Origin: Luidia sarsii
Lineage: Eukaryota; Echinodermata; Asteroidea; Paxillosida; Luidiidae
Assembly (NCBI GenBank): GCA_949987565.1
Contig: OX465111.1
Span: forward strand, 9,505,202 to 9,569,201
DNA: 64,000 nt
Direction of reading: 5' to 3'
Shown: piece after piece, positions 10,674 to 23,158 of the stretch
Layout: every line of letters starts with the position of its first letter
Numbering within the stretch: the first letter of the stretch is position 1
Made by a program: the position numbers and the translations under genes
Notes under the pieces: generated by a model
The model's database searches: none
Told to the model about the DNA's origin: nothing
The model's input: only the letters and a program-made list of their open reading frames with translations

Positions 10674-10897
10674 GTGTGACAAGGACAAAACAGATACATG
10701 TACACGAAGGAAGGGGGAAGAGAGTGAATAGGAAACGGATGAGAAACAAATGACAACGAGTAAAGCTGGTAGGGAGAGATCAAAGGGAAGGGCAAGGAGT
10801 AGGGTAGGGATCGATTAGTGAGAAGAGGGGGAAGGATCAAAGAGAGAAGTGTGGAGGAGTGAACACAAAAGAAGGATTATCAGAAAGCTGCATGGTG

Positions 10898-11194
10898 TTA
10901 GTCATTACCCTCCTGGATGTTGAGACCATGTGGTTGAATAGTCCGAAGACGCTTCATCCACATTTTCTCACGGCTAAGACGGACAGCTTTACTACGGTGA
11001 CCAAGGGATTCTATGCCCAGTACACTCATATCTGATATCGAATGATCAGGGAGATTGAAGTGATACCCAGTAAGCAGTAGGTAACTTATAAGTAAGTAAG
11101 TAAGCAGTTTGCAACATTTTTGTATATCAAACTTATCCGCTACATCTTTTGCAATGAATACAGCACCCCTTTGGTCACTTTTGTGAAGACGCAT
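10898..11194 (-). pseudogene. Penelope-like GIY-YIG endonuclease C-terminal domain (in A)
   Basis: The 98-codon frame includes HFNLPDHSISDMSVLGIESL, then REKMWMKRLRTIQPHGLN and the stop at 10898. H-F-N-L-P-x-H-S-x-S-D-M and the terminal PHGLN are the hallmarks I know from the distal part of Penelope-like endonucleases. The start is lost: no GIY or YIG motif and no Penelope RT is visible, so this is a 5'-truncated copy, usual for these elements. A pyrimidine-rich 3' region and the conserved hairpin (10631-10673) follow. The B copy at 21214-21600 reads further upstream. Confidence 0.8.
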
Positions 11195-13454
11195 GCAAAA
11201 AACTCTTGGTCATGAATCTCGGCATGTGGTCCTAAAATGTTTTCATTTTTCGTTCCACGGGTCAACAGAGAGGCGGTGTCACTGAATGGGATAAGACCAT
11301 CATTTTCACAAATTTTCACAAACCCTCACATTTTCACCAAGTTGAAATCAGTCCCGCTACTAGTACTAGTATACTAGACAGCAAAATATTCTGTCAATTG
11401 TGCAAAGCACATGGTAAAAGCATGGAGGTAGAGGAGCATGGTAAAAGTAACTATTTTGGCCCTCAAGTAAGGGGGTTATTTTCAGGGTTTAATTTTCAGA
11501 AAATGCGACATGTTTTTTTGAGGTAGTGTATGCCATATGGTGGAAATAACACTGAGCAAAGGATGAGTAAATTATTGTAAGCATAGTGATGAAATGCTGC
11601 ACTACATCATTTCATCACTATTTATGGAATTATGGGGCTAACAAAGTAATGTTACTTCTGTGCAACTCAGATCATGTTTAATTTGGAGAATACAGCAGAT
11701 TTCATGTCTAATTTAGAGTATACAGCAGATTTATACCTGCCCGGGAAAAAATGTTGAATCAGTTTGTTCCTTATAAAATATATAAAGTAAGGAATCAAAC
11801 ATTGCAAGTGATTTATTATTTACATTAATTTCAGTCTTATTCTTATAATTCTGGTATGAACTTCGTGAAAGGACATACAGAAATAACATGTAGATGTAAC
11901 TTATCAACTTATACAACTACATATATGATGTACCCTAAGATTAAAAGTCTTTTTGTAAATGTAATAGTATAGGGCCTATGTTGTCGGTTATTCTCGACAA
12001 TACCATAGGTATAGTTACGTTACCGATGAAAGGATATTGCTTCTTCCAAGTGGAATACGGCACAAATGGAGAATTGAAAATATGATAGTGTCAAGCATGG
12101 TGGATCAACTGAACAAGTATGTCTATATATGTGAAGATATCAAAGGTGAAAGTGAAAATAAGCACTGTGCAAACATGACAAAAAAGATAAGTAATTTAAG
12201 AAATGGGCAATAGTATGGTTTACCTATGGGTCCTTAGCTTGCAATTAGTAGTCAAAAGATAAGACCTTAGTTTCAAGCAATCACTTTTACATGTATTTGC
12301 TCTTTATTTTTTGTGGTCACTATGCAAGGTTGGAGCATGATTGGAGCATACAGCAAGGAAACATTCCCTAAAAAATATGATCAAAACGTACCGTTATGGT
12401 GACAGTGTTTTATCTTACATTTCGGTGCACTGTTGTTATGTTCATTTGTGAGGGTAAGCCCCTCGTTTCCCCAGCCGACTTCACTGATACATAAGCAAGT
12501 TCTGGGCTCACCCAGGTAGGTACGGGTTACCAAGCAACTTTCTTCATCAATGTTCATATACAATCACCAGAAAAGTTTTCCATGGTCACCAGTAAGTGAA
12601 GTTGTGTCTCTGACCCACATGATTTCTGGGGGTCTTAAAAATGTTGGTTAAATTAGGCCATTGGATGGTTTTGGAAAAATCAAAACCGAAGCAAAAGAAA
12701 ACCAACTTTTGGTCGGCAAAATGTATTCCATTTCTGATACATAACACTTTTACTGAGATGCAGTGTCATAGCTAGGGTATTTTTAGTGGTGGTTCAAATT
12801 TCACCAACAAGAAGTCGTTCTCGTGAACAAAGCCTCGCGATTAGCGGCTGCGGTCAAAATGGGATAGCAACAAAAGTTGTATTACATACATGTTACCGGT
12901 AAATTAAATTAATTAATCAAATTAACTTTACTGCAAGTTTTGTTGTTAGTCATGTTCAGTACAAGTAAGGTGAACAACAAAACAAAGAATAATGTACAGT
13001 ACATGTTTGAATTGAATGTGTGTGCACTCAGTACGTGTGCAATGATTAGTAGACTTCTGCCAGCCCTTACAGTTGTTTTCTAACAAATAACTAATGTTTT
13101 TTACAGTTATACTAGCGATGTTTTAAGTTTCGCGGTCAACCAAAGTGTATTTTCTTTCTTATAAATTTGAGAAGGAATTTGTCATTAATTTCTTGAGATA
13201 TCGGAAATTGAAAATTGGAAAATCGTCCCGTGCGTCTGCGGTAGATCGAGCCAAAATGACGGAGGATAAAAAGAGTCAAACGCCGTCGAAATTCGTCAAT
13301 TTTACCCTAAAATTGAAGCCTGTATTCCCTTCTTTCTATTCATACCACTATATCATACCACAATAATAACGAAGGGAATGCTATTAAACTACGTGGAAAC
13401 AACATTCGGAGACAAACGATGAAAGTAACGTATTACTATTATTTTTTAGTCATG

Positions 13455-13870
13455 ACCGATTTCCCTTCGCGACGTTGGCAAGTCTATATGTGGTTTCCGC
13501 CTCTAGGTAAAGCCATAGTGACACTACAGGAGCAGTAGGGCCGAAACCAGCCTACGCGCGGCACATGTGACATGTCTTTGCACACACTGTATACTGCACA
13601 GTGCACGTGCACAGCAACCGCATGGCCGGCCTGGCTGCATACGAGTTACGACTACGATCACGCTGCGCTACTCAAGCCTGATCGGAACTTCCAGAACTAT
13701 CGTATTAGCGAGACGGTTACGAGACAAAAAAGTACAATTTATTTTACTACCGAAACCATGATATAGATTGGGTAATAATGCGTTGAACACAGTGCCGGTC
13801 GGATGCATTGTTTTTCACCAGGAGGGGTGGACGGAAATTACCCGTGGTGGTCGGCCCCGTCCACCGCCGA
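13455..13870. repeat. Dispersed repeat RA, copy in A
   Basis: Matches 1437-1850, 25312-25740 and 51268-51690. The upstream stretch from about 13020 (GTGCACTCAGTACGTG) is shared only with B (24889 on) and the TTA element (50894 on). Confidence 0.8.
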
Positions 13871-14369
13871 CCAGCTACACTGCTGAGATGTATAAAAAAT
13901 AAAAACAGATTTATGATTTTTTTCATACGAAAAGTAATAACCTTTAGTTTCACGTTTAAAAAAATGCAAAACCGAAAAAACTCGAATGCAAAACTGGAAC
14001 AACTGGTGAGCCACCCTGGCCTGACAGGTACCACTACCAACAACCAGGTGATAATAACTAAAAAAAGGCTGTCCTGAACACACCATGTACAGGTCTAGTC
14101 ATGCACAGTACAGTGTACACGTACATGTACAGTACTATATAAATCAGTGTTCATGTACATGTACTGTACAGTGGTACTGACAGTGTACAGTGTTTTACCC
14201 AGGCTATTACATAATAGGACGTAACAACCATGGCCAACCAGACCAAACACCCGAGGCATTAATTAGTTTGTGGCTCTCCTGGGAGGTCCCAGGAGCAGGT
14301 TTTGCACTGGGGTCGCTGGGTGGCGCTATCTAAAAAACCGAGCAAGGAAACCACGAGAATGGGCCTTTA

Positions 14370-14987
14370 ATGTTGGCGTTGGATGGTGATAGGGTGGTGC
14401 TACGCCCGCCCGGCCCCGGTCGAAAGCGAATCGATTCGTTCGATAAGTGGCAGTCCGCGTTCCACACCTTCATGACAATTTATTTGTCTAAGCACGTGAG
14501 CAGGTATGCGGAACTGCTCAAATACTGCGAGGTTGTGCGAACGGCTGCCGTCCCATTCTCAGGGTTCGGGTGGCGCGTGTACGACGAGCAGTTTCGTCTG
14601 AAGCAGGAGATCATGCCGTCTCGGTCTTGGGCCGAGATCGACATGGAGCTTTGGGTGACCGTGACAGGTGTTTCTTTGAGTTCCCCTGCCGTTAGCCAGT
14701 CCACTTCCATGTTTCCCTCACGCCCAAAGAGGTTCGGACTCTGTTTTGCCTTCAACGGAAGTCAGGGTTGTAACTTCGTGGGGTGTAAATATGGGCACGC
14801 TTGCAAAACCTGCTCGCGTCCGGGACATGGTGCCTTTCGTTGCACTGTTGCCCCGGTCCATCGCAATCTGCAACAATCCGGGCGAAGGCTGGCCCCTAAC
14901 ACCTCTGGTAGTCCCACTCAAACGACGCCTGCATCGGTCACCCATTCTGGAAAAGGGCACTCCTTTCGCCATCCCAACGCCAATTAA
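14370..14987 (+). pseudogene. Ngaro ORF1, C-terminal part with zinc knuckle
   Basis: After element A the reading continues MLALDGDRVVLRP and through KWQSAFHTFMTIY, typical of the conserved core of DIRS/Ngaro/Crypton-associated ORF1 proteins. Near the end, CNFVGCKYGHAC and CKTCSRPGHGAFRC supply cysteine/histidine sets; the second is a C-x2-C-x4-H-x4-C knuckle. The role is probably RNA binding in particle assembly. The apparent ATG at 14370 is created by the TTAA junction and is not a genuine start. The pol region follows within about 50-250 bp. Confidence 0.8.
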
Positions 14988-15039
14988 ACATTCAGTTTTA
15001 GTCACCTGACTTGTCCAATATCCACATGTCGCGGATGCT

Positions 15040-15715
15040 ATTGGCGACGGTTTTGCCAATGGTTTCTCTCTAAATTATCACGGGCCACGTGCGCCACGTA
15101 ATTCTGGATTCTTAATGTCTGCATCTCAACACCCCCAGGCGGTCAAGGACAAACTTGCAAATGAAATACTTTTAGGTATAGGATTGCTGGGCCCTTCAGC
15201 AAGCGGCCGTTTCCAAATTTGCAGTGTTCCCCTATTGGCCTCGTCCCAAAACGTGAACACAATACTTTCCGACTAATCCACCATCTTTCCTTTCCATCTG
15301 GCAGTTCAATTAATGACTATATTAACAAAGACATGTGTACAGTACATTATGCGTCGTTTGATAAAGCAGTGGAATTGGTTGTGAAAGCGGGAACTTCGGT
15401 TTGGTTGGCGAAAGCCGACATAAAATCAGCATTTCGCTTGTTGCTCGTTTCCCCCTTGGATTACGAATTATTGGGTTTCACTTTTGATGGTATGTTTTAC
15501 TTCGACAATATTGTATGCCCATGGGGTGTTCAATTTCCTGTTCCCTCTTCGAGAAGTTTAGTTCGTTTTTAGAGTATAAAGTGAAACAATTAGGATGCAC
15601 CTCCCTTGTAACCCATTATCTTGATGATTTTCTTTTTATCGGTAATTCTGCATCCTCCTGCTCACGGTTACTGCACACATTTACCTCCATGTGTTCGACG
15701 CTTGGCGTCCCTTAA
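15040..15715 (+). pseudogene. Ngaro reverse transcriptase (frameshifted)
   Basis: The pieces lie in three frames. 15045-15200 reads FANGFSLNYHGPRAPRN and KDKLANEI. 15219-15540 reads FRLIHHLSFPSGSSIND and VWLAKADIKSAFRLL (first catalytic Asp). 15515-15715 reads CPMGCSISC and THYLDDFLFIG (the YLDD box with the two other catalytic Asp). RLIHHLSFP and HYLDD are characteristic of DIRS/Ngaro RTs. At least two frameshifts separate the blocks, near 15200 and 15530. The enzyme would copy element RNA. It is directly followed by RNase H. Confidence 0.85.
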
Positions 15716-16490
15716 TTTAGCTCCTGAAAAAAAACCGAGGGCCCTGTGCAGGCGATTCGGTATTTCGGTTTAGAAATCGATGCAATTCGTATGCAAATAC
15801 GGGTACCTCCCAGTAAAGTGTCTGCAACTTGCCAACAGATCCACGACTTATTTTGCAAACGAAAAGCCACGCTAGTCTTTGCTCGGTTCCCTTAATTTTT
15901 TGTGTAAGGCCATTGCGCCCGGCCGGGCGTTTTTGCGCAGGCTCATTGCGCTCACCTGCGGCTTGAAAAAAACCCAGCACACGGTTCGGATTTCCAAAGG
16001 TGGAAGGCTAGATCTGCTTATGCGGTTACAATTTCTCGCTCATTTTAATGGTGTATCGGCATTTCTTAGTCAGATATGGGAATCTAACGAAGTATTTGAC
16101 TTGTTCACAGACGCAGCGGCTGGTGTAGGGTTTGTGGCGTACTTTGGGGGAAAATGGCTTCAAGGAAGGTGGTCCCAAGATATTATTAAAAACCCACCCT
16201 CCATTGCCTTTTTGGAACTCTTCCCAATTTTAGTTGCTTTGCTTTGTTGGGCGCCTCTCCTTATCAATCGCAAGATCACATTCCACACCAACAACATAGC
16301 TGTTGTTTACGTAATTAACAAACAGTCATCCCCCTGTCCACGAATAATGCACCTGCTGCGTTTAATTGTCCTGGAATGTCTTAAGTGCAATGTTTGTTTC
16401 CGGGCTGTACATGTCCCCGGGGTTTTCAATGATATCGCCGACTCTTTATCCCGGCAACAGACATCTACCGAATTTCAGGACCACCCAGCG
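15716..16490 (+). pseudogene. Ngaro RNase H domain
   Basis: A connection region with frameshifts (15716-15890) leads into LFTDAAAGVGF (first acidic residue), AFLELFPILVAL (Glu), FHTNNIAVVYVIN and NDIADSLSR (last Asp). The third position is normally Asp in an F-H-T-D-N motif but reads Asn here, so an essential metal ligand is gone. The ORF runs 15879-16625. The role would be degrading RNA in the hybrid during reverse transcription. Confidence 0.85.
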
Positions 16491-17275
16491 ACAGCAGCCG
16501 ATATTCGTCGATTTATAGCGTGGCTATCTCTCCGGTCCAATTGCGTCAACAACCATTGCTACCTATGTAGCTGCTGTTGGTTGGCAGGGTTGGCCAGATC
16601 CAACTCGAGATGTCTTAGTTACTAAATTACTTGAAGGGTGCCGCCGTGATCGTCCTTCCGTGGATTCGCGGCTTCCTATTTCCATCCTGATGTTATCGGC
16701 CATTGTTCGGTTCTTGCCAGTTATTTGCACTTCACTTTATGAGGCTAAGCTGTTTACAGCAGCATTCCTGGTGACATTTTTTGGTTTCATGCGAATAGGC
16801 GAATTGGCTGCCAACGCTAAGAGCAATGTTCAGCCATCGGTTTTGAAATTTTCCGATATTCAATTCGATCACTTAAAAAAGAGTATGCAGGGATATCATT
16901 CCCTCGTAGTAAGAATAATCAAAAGGGTCCCCTCGGGTAATTCATGTGAAGAAATCATCGGATAGCAATAGCCTAATCTGTCCTGTCAAGGCGCTTGCTG
17001 CTTTCGTCGAGATACGCCCTGCTAATGCCAAGAGTTCTGGCCCATTATTCTGTCACTTCGATGGTAGTCCTCTCAAGCGCTATCAATTTCATGCGGTTTT
17101 GAAAAAGGCATTAGCGTTTTCTCGACTTGACTGTGGTCGCATTTCAGGACACTCCTTTCGCATAGGCGCTGCCTCATCTGCTTATCAAATGGGCGTTCAG
17201 GCAGCGGATATTCGTACATTAGGTAGATGGCGCTCCGATGCTTTCTCGTCCTATAAACGCCCAGTGCCAGTCTGA
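16491..17275 (+). pseudogene. Ngaro tyrosine recombinase
   Basis: Two overlapping frames (16660-16962 and 16946-17275) and an upstream decayed part make up the integrase of the element. Visible catalytic residues are the Arg in GFMRIGEL, then H-x2-R in GHSFRIGAASS, Trp in LGRWRSDAF, and the nucleophile Tyr in SSYKRP. This R...HxxR...W...Y set defines tyrosine recombinases, which insert circular DIRS/Ngaro DNA without a target duplication. A single frameshift at about 16945 and frame changes before 16660 break it. It sits between RNase H and the SGNH gene. Confidence 0.85.
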
Positions 17276-17358
17276 TCATTACCTGGCATCTAACTCTTAC
17301 CGGTATATCGTTTCTTGGTGATTTTGCTGCTTATACCCTTTAACTGTTACTGTTTTGT

Positions 17359-17771
17359 ATAGGTCCGATTTGGATTCTGGGTGATTCCTTAGTGCGCTGA
17401 GCGAAGAGTGCCTTGGACATCCCATTTCGTGTCAGTTGGCATGGCAAAAGGGGAGCGGGTCTTTGTGACTTAGACGCATTGTTGGAGAGCATATCTGGAC
17501 CGACCCCGTCAATCATAATTGTGCATATTGGCACGAATGATTTAGTAAATGTGGATGAATTTTCTATCAGACAGCGTATTGTACTCTCCATGAAAAAATG
17601 TATTATGTTTTTTTCCACATACCACGTTAACTTGGTCTGATATTTTACCACGTTTGTATTACTTTGGAGCTCGATCTCAATTGTCGCTTGAACGCAAACG
17701 TCGTGCTTTGAATCGGTGGGCGAGATCGCAAGGCCGACGGTTGGGTGTTAGCATTCTGCACCACCCCCAGT
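17359..17771 (+). pseudogene. Ngaro SGNH/GDSL hydrolase, N-terminal part
   Basis: Block I is WILGDSLVR (catalytic Ser in GDSL), followed at once by a stop at 17398. The later blocks read GKRGAGLCDLDALL and then SIIIVHIGTNDLV (block III G-x-N-D). A frameshift near 17640 leads to LERKRRALNRWARSQGRRLG, ending at the TTAA 17772-17775 where element B is inserted. The remaining block V is at 29911-30016. Bridging the TTAA sites keeps the frame. SGNH hydrolases are esterase-like; in Ngaro elements their role is unknown. Stop, frameshift and insertions make it inactive. Confidence 0.85.
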
Positions 17772-18302
17772 TTAAAGGGGGTGTATCGTGGTGCTCGCCA
17801 GGATCCTAATGATACGTGTATCATTAGCCTTATGAGGACACGCTCTAGACCCCACACTGTGCCCGCCGTGTTATCAGTAAACAATCAGATAAGAAAGTCC
17901 CCTGAGGTAATGTTTGGCTTCTGCCAGCCACTGGTCCTAATGGTTCCCATATGTAGGGTTTGGGGCTATCCCTTTACGTAAGACTAAGAGAGGGAAGTAC
18001 TGTACATGGATTGTAAGTTCCAAGACCTGCAAGTGAGCTCACTGAACTGGAGTAAATCAAAAGCAATGCAATCTCACATGATATGAAATTCAACCATGAT
18101 TCAACACACCGCCTTTATCATCCATATTTCTGTAGCAGTATTTTTCGAACTTAGCACCAGCCCGGTGCACGGTCATTGTCTAGTAAAACAGCCGCGGGGT
18201 AGTAAAATTACCCACTTTGCTAGCCCGGCGGACTAGTAAAACTAAAAAGTACCGTTAGACAGCAGTAGGCAATGCATGCAGCACGCACGCTGCACCGCCC
18301 CG

Positions 18303-18375
18303 ACTGTACATGTACTGTACATGTACATGTACATGTACATGTACACATGTACATGTACACATGTACATGTACACT
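18303..18375. repeat. TACATG palindromic array in B
   Basis: About 70 bp of ACATGT/GTACAT units, longer than the matching array in A, so the array length has changed since the copies separated. Confidence 0.85.
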
Positions 18376-18685
18376 GTACAGTATACACTGTGCAACGTAC
18401 ATGATGTCTGCACCAGTCCGCACGCATTATTTTATGCACGTGCACGACCAACGACCATACATGTCCTTAAAGTCGGATCCCTGACCCAATGCCAGCATAT
18501 GTTTGCGTTACGGAATCAGACTTATACTGCTAGACTCCGACTGAAAGTAGATATGAATAAGTGTGGCAAATGCGGTCCTCTGATTGGTCAGATACTGGTC
18601 GCAGTGTGGATTGCGTCCGTACACAAGACTAGCAAACCACATGGTTTGTTGTACATGTACAGTGTATGCCATTTACACACGTGCT

Positions 18686-18833
18686 ATACATGTAAAAGGG
18701 ACCGCGATGCCGATTACGCGAGAAATAAAAAGTTTTCCTGGCTGGTCTACGATGGGAAGTTGATGAAGGAAGGAATAAATTTATGTTTTGTGACGTGTGC
18801 AGGGGAATCTTTTCTTCCACGGCACGGATAACC
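18686..18833 (+). pseudogene. Zinc-finger-like exon remnant in B
   Basis: One frame reads RDRDADYARNKKFSWLVYDG and a neighbouring frame NKFMFCDVCRG, as in A. A short frameshift between them (near 18765) is common to both copies, so the decay predates the duplication or marks a missing intron boundary. Confidence 0.3.
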
Positions 18834-19911
18834 AGACAGCTGACAATCCAGATTCCACCACAAGCGACAGTGATTTTCATATGTACATGTACATGATCAT
18901 TACATGTAATGTATGAATGATGTACATGGACTCTGTCAAATTTCCAGATACTGACTTATTAATTAGCCTACCATTGCCAGATTTAAATTTAAATTAATTC
19001 ATTGATGATCTCTTAATTAAACTCAATGACTCAGCACTTGATAATTAATATTCTCTAGTCTTTTTAAAGTATGGTACATATGTGGCCCAAAAAATGCAGG
19101 CGGGGATGAGAAACTATTTGTTTTACTTGACCCAATAACCTCGTGTTAAATTCAATATTAATTATACAGGGCTAGTAAAACTTGCTGCGGGCTAGCAAAA
19201 AACTCAATTTACTAGCCCGGTGGGCTAGTAAAACAAAAGTTAAGCGCGAGGCTTGGTCATGTATAAAGAGTAAAGACTAGCAAACGTTAGGAAGTTCAAG
19301 CATCTATGATACTACCTAGTAAAATAATTACTTAGAACAAGTATATACATGTAGGCCTATAAATACTTGAATTTGTTGAATAAAATGTTCATCTTTTGGT
19401 GAGAATGGTACTGGTAGCCAATTGCATAATTGAGTGCAAATCCTGATTTTAAAAGTACGGCTTTTATTGTATGTTCGTAACTTCGTATACACACCGAGCA
19501 GCCTGGTGCAAATTTTAACATGGCGGATGTGTGATTTCGATCAAGAAAACCTGTGTGATGAATAAAATTTCTCAACGACTGTGCAATGCAAGCAAAGTAT
19601 AGGAGCATAAACACCCTTTTCTTCCGAATAGCATGCATTCACGAAGCTGTCATTTGCTTCTTATTTTCAAGGTTGTCATGACCCAGTATTGCAGTAAATA
19701 CGGAACATCTGAAGCACTTACACTGTACTTCTTTTTATTTATATAAAAAGAAGCAAATGCTAGTGGCCCAAACAATGCTTTATTGCCACAAAAGTGAAAC
19801 TAAATATTCAAAGAATTTAGCAATTACTTTCTAGTAGTACATGATATGTAAAAGCATAAACCTGATCTTTACTCATACAAACACGACTGAATGGTAAATC
19901 TCAAAATTCAG

Positions 19912-19960
19912 TGGGCCTGACGTTTCGATCGTACACTAGCGGGACATTTCTCAAAGGCAG
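19912..19960 (-). repeat. Penelope-like 3' tail hairpin, copy in B (distal)
   Basis: Counterpart of 9797-9845, with the same stem-disrupting insertion. Confidence 0.6.
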
Positions 19961-20946
19961 AGTTACAAAGACAAAACAGATACAAGAAGGAAGGGGGTAG
20001 AGAGTGAAAAGAACACAGATGACAAAGGACAAAGCTAGTAGTAGTGGGGGGCAATTCCATGGTAACAGAAGGGCATTCACAGGCAGTTTTAAATTTCAGA
20101 GACTTTGCCTATTAAAAACAAAATACCATAGTTATGTGAACATTGGTGCTACCTTTCATTTTCACTGGAACAAATATGAGTCAAATCTTACACTGACAAA
20201 ATATGCATATTTAATGAGGTCGGTAACGGAAGGACGCAAAATGGACATGGCTTTTTCACTCAACACGTATTTCATTTAAACGCTCTGAAGTGTGAGAGTC
20301 AATAATGTTGAAAATGTATTGAATAGAATATGTGCCACAATCTAATCAGTTCAATTTAAATTCAATTCAATTAAATTCAATTTAAAAAAAAATATAAGTT
20401 GGTGAATGAGAAACAAAGGCAAATCTAAAATAATTTGGTTTCGGTAACGGAAGGATGGGTAACGGAAGGACCATCGAAATTTACATAGTCAATATATGGG
20501 AGATGAGGCGATTGTTTTTAGTGCTTCAAACAAATACAAACTGGAATGAGTAATGTACATGTAGGCTACACATAGTACAGTTATGTGGCATTACTGCATG
20601 AGCATGATGTCAACATTGCCTATTGGTACCTATTCTACACAAAATGTACTGTTCACTTAAAATTAATTACATGTAGGCCTAATTAAAGGCTGTATGCACA
20701 AGAACAGATCTATCGGAAATATAACTATGAATGCTGTAACTTTTTTGAAAGATCACAAAATAACAATCAAAAGGCTTGTGCTTCCACAAAATTGCCTTAG
20801 TCAATGGCAACACTACTACTGTAAGTAGAACACTTCTGGAATAACTTCTGCAAAATGGTATCTCTCCCTGTTGTCCATGACTGGCGCTGGAAGAATCCTC
20901 AGAATTTGTTCATTGGAAATTACTCCAAACTTATCCTAAAATTTAG

Positions 20947-20990
20947 TGGGCCTGGAGTTTCGATCCTAGCAGGACCTTTCTCAAAGGCAG
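20947..20990 (-). repeat. Penelope-like 3' tail hairpin, copy in B (proximal)
   Basis: Counterpart of 10631-10673. The stem and GAAAC are intact; the following GTCAGG has changed to TCCAGG. Confidence 0.7.
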
Positions 20991-21213
20991 AGTGACAAGG
21001 ACAAAACAGATACATGTATACGAAGGAAGGGGGAAGAGAGTGAATAGGACACGGATGAGAAACAAATGACAAAGAGTAAAGCTGGTAGGGAGAAATCAAA
21101 GGGAAGGGCAAGGAGTAGGGTAGGGATCGATTAGTGAGAAGAGGGGGAAAGATCAAAGAGAGAAGTGTGGAGGAGTGAACACAAAAGAAGGATTATCAGA
21201 AAGTTGCATGGTG

Positions 21214-21600
21214 TTAGTCATTACCCTCCTGGATGTTGAGACCATGTGGTTGAATAGTCCGAAGACGCTTCATCCACATTTTCTCACGGCTAAGACGGAC
21301 AGCATTACTACGGTGACCAAGGGATTCTATGCCCAGTACACTCATATCTGATATCGAATGATCAGGGAGATTGAAGTGATACCCAGTAAGCAGTAGGTAA
21401 CTTATAAGTAAGTAAGTAAGCAGTTTGCAACATTTTTGTATATCAAACTTATCCGCTACATCTTTTGCAATGAATACAGCACCCCTTTGGTCACTTTTGT
21501 GAAGATGCATGACAGAAAACTCTTGGTCATGAATCTCTGTGATTGTGTTATAATATGAGCAATAAACTTTAATTGAATTATCTGGCAACTTTGTTTGCAC
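21214..21600 (-). pseudogene. Penelope-like GIY-YIG endonuclease C-terminal part (in B)
   Basis: This is the longest of the Penelope frames (128 codons): KSDQRGAVFIAKDVADKFD, then GYHFNLPDHSISDM, SREKMWMKRLRTIQPHGLN and the stop at 21214. It gives about 30 residues more than the A copy at the N-terminal side, but these upstream residues do not show GIY or YIG motifs. The direct repeat GTAAGTAAGTAAG inside (21408-21420) adds spurious LLTYLLISYLL residues. Truncated and inactive. Confidence 0.8.
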
Positions 21601-23158
21601 AAATATATTTCACAACAAAAACCCCGCATTTCGGATGGGAAATTTCCTCATCAGATGTGTGCAGTGATTGTAGTACAGGCATCTCAATGAAAAGGCATGT
21701 AGGAATGGAAGTTGGCATAAGCTGTGTAGTTATCAAGTGTACATTGAGCATTAGCCATACACCAAGCAAACTTATATTCCAATCCATTTTAATCCATTGG
21801 TTCACAAAAGACTTTCATTTAAATTTTTGACAATATTAAGTTCTTGTACGTGTAATTGTGCCCTGTCACTGCTCATGATTGAGACTTTGGAGACAAGTCA
21901 CCCCACCTCCTCCCCACTCCTCCCCTCCCCTAACCCCTTTCCTCCTCATTGGGGAGACCTATAACGATGACAACATTGATGATAGGAACCTACATACATA
22001 TTTACATGGTAATTTGATGAGATGCATAGCATTTTGTCCTTCTGTTACCAATTTTGTCCTTCTGTTACCAATTTTGTCCTTCTGTTACAGGAGCTTTGGT
22101 AACGGAAGGACAAGTCATAATTGATGTTAATTAATAAACGTAATGATGAAGAGTCATCAAAGTGGTAGACTATTATTTACCAGGCCGAACTCACTTTTTA
22201 AAAAGCTTTTCTCTGAATCTTTACTGCAATTGTGGAAAATATATTGATAAAGTATGTGTAATTTGTTGTAACGGAAGGACATTTAATTTTTTAAAGGAGC
22301 AAAATATTCAAAAACGATTTACATGATGCAGGAAAATTTGTTTCTGCAGTCTCATTTATAGCCTGATTACTGATATTAACATTGTTTTGAGGTTTGAAAT
22401 GCATTTAGGCTTATAATCCTAGAACAGATGACATACAATCTTCAAGAATTTCCACATTTTTGTGGAAAAAATGCGTTGATTGCATAATCCAAAATTTAGG
22501 CGGGGAAACGCGCGAAAAATCAAATTTTAAACTTACATCTTCAAAATATAGACTTTCAGCTTTCATTTGACACCAAATTTGTGCAATTTGAATATATTCG
22601 AAATTTCCAGTGTCATGTTCACCTTTACGTGGAATTACCCTAGGGTGAGATCAAAGGGAATGGCAGGGAGTATAGGGATTAGTGAGAAGATGGGGAAAGA
22701 TCAAAAAGAGAAGTGTGGAGGAGTAAACACTCAGTAAGGATTATTACTCATTAGTAAAAGTAAATGCTACATGTAGTTTTTATACATCCGACGCAATGCC
22801 TTCAACGTCTGGTCAACTAAGTCTAACCAAAAGTAGAAGTTGTCTTTTTGACTTTTGAACTGGTAGTCGGCTTTTTGGATTTGGTATAATTATACATGTA
22901 TCTGCCATTGCGCCTGTCATGTGTCTTCCCTCACCTCTTGCTTTTCGTTGTGTCCCAATTCTGTCATTTGCCAGTTCCGATCCATACACACAATTTCCCG
23001 TCGTGCGTCCGGCCCGTCGCCCGAAAACAATTTCATCAAAACTGTTTAGGCCAACTTATCTACAGTGCATTTCACTCTTGCCTATTGTAAAAATATGCTG
23101 ACTTGTTTCCATGAAAATCTATCAAGAAATCTTCCACCCGATACAGAAATTCCATTGA
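21536..23158. other. B-specific block absent from A
   Basis: About 1.6 kb is present in B but not in A, which joins the flanks through about 100 unrelated bp. It contains three tandem TTTTGTCCTTCTGTTACC units (22035-22090) and no recognisable gene. It may be ancestral sequence deleted from A. Confidence 0.6.

Larger units (their letters stand above)
7529..14366. mobile_element. TTAA element A (first copy of A/B family)
   Basis: The element is flanked by TTAA at 7525-7528 and 14367-14370. The ends are imperfect inverted repeats: AGGGGGTGTATCGTGGT at the left, and AGGCCCATTCTCGTGGT reading in from the right, with a shared TCGTGGT core. Bridging the TTAA brings the two parts of Ngaro ORF1 together. 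The same sequence, mostly colinear, is element B at 17776-26211. No transposase is readable. It contains a zinc-finger-like exon remnant, Penelope fragments, repeat RA and TACATG palindromes. TTAA duplication with 5'-AGG ends suggests the Kolobok superfamily; piggyBac is the alternative. Confidence 0.85.
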
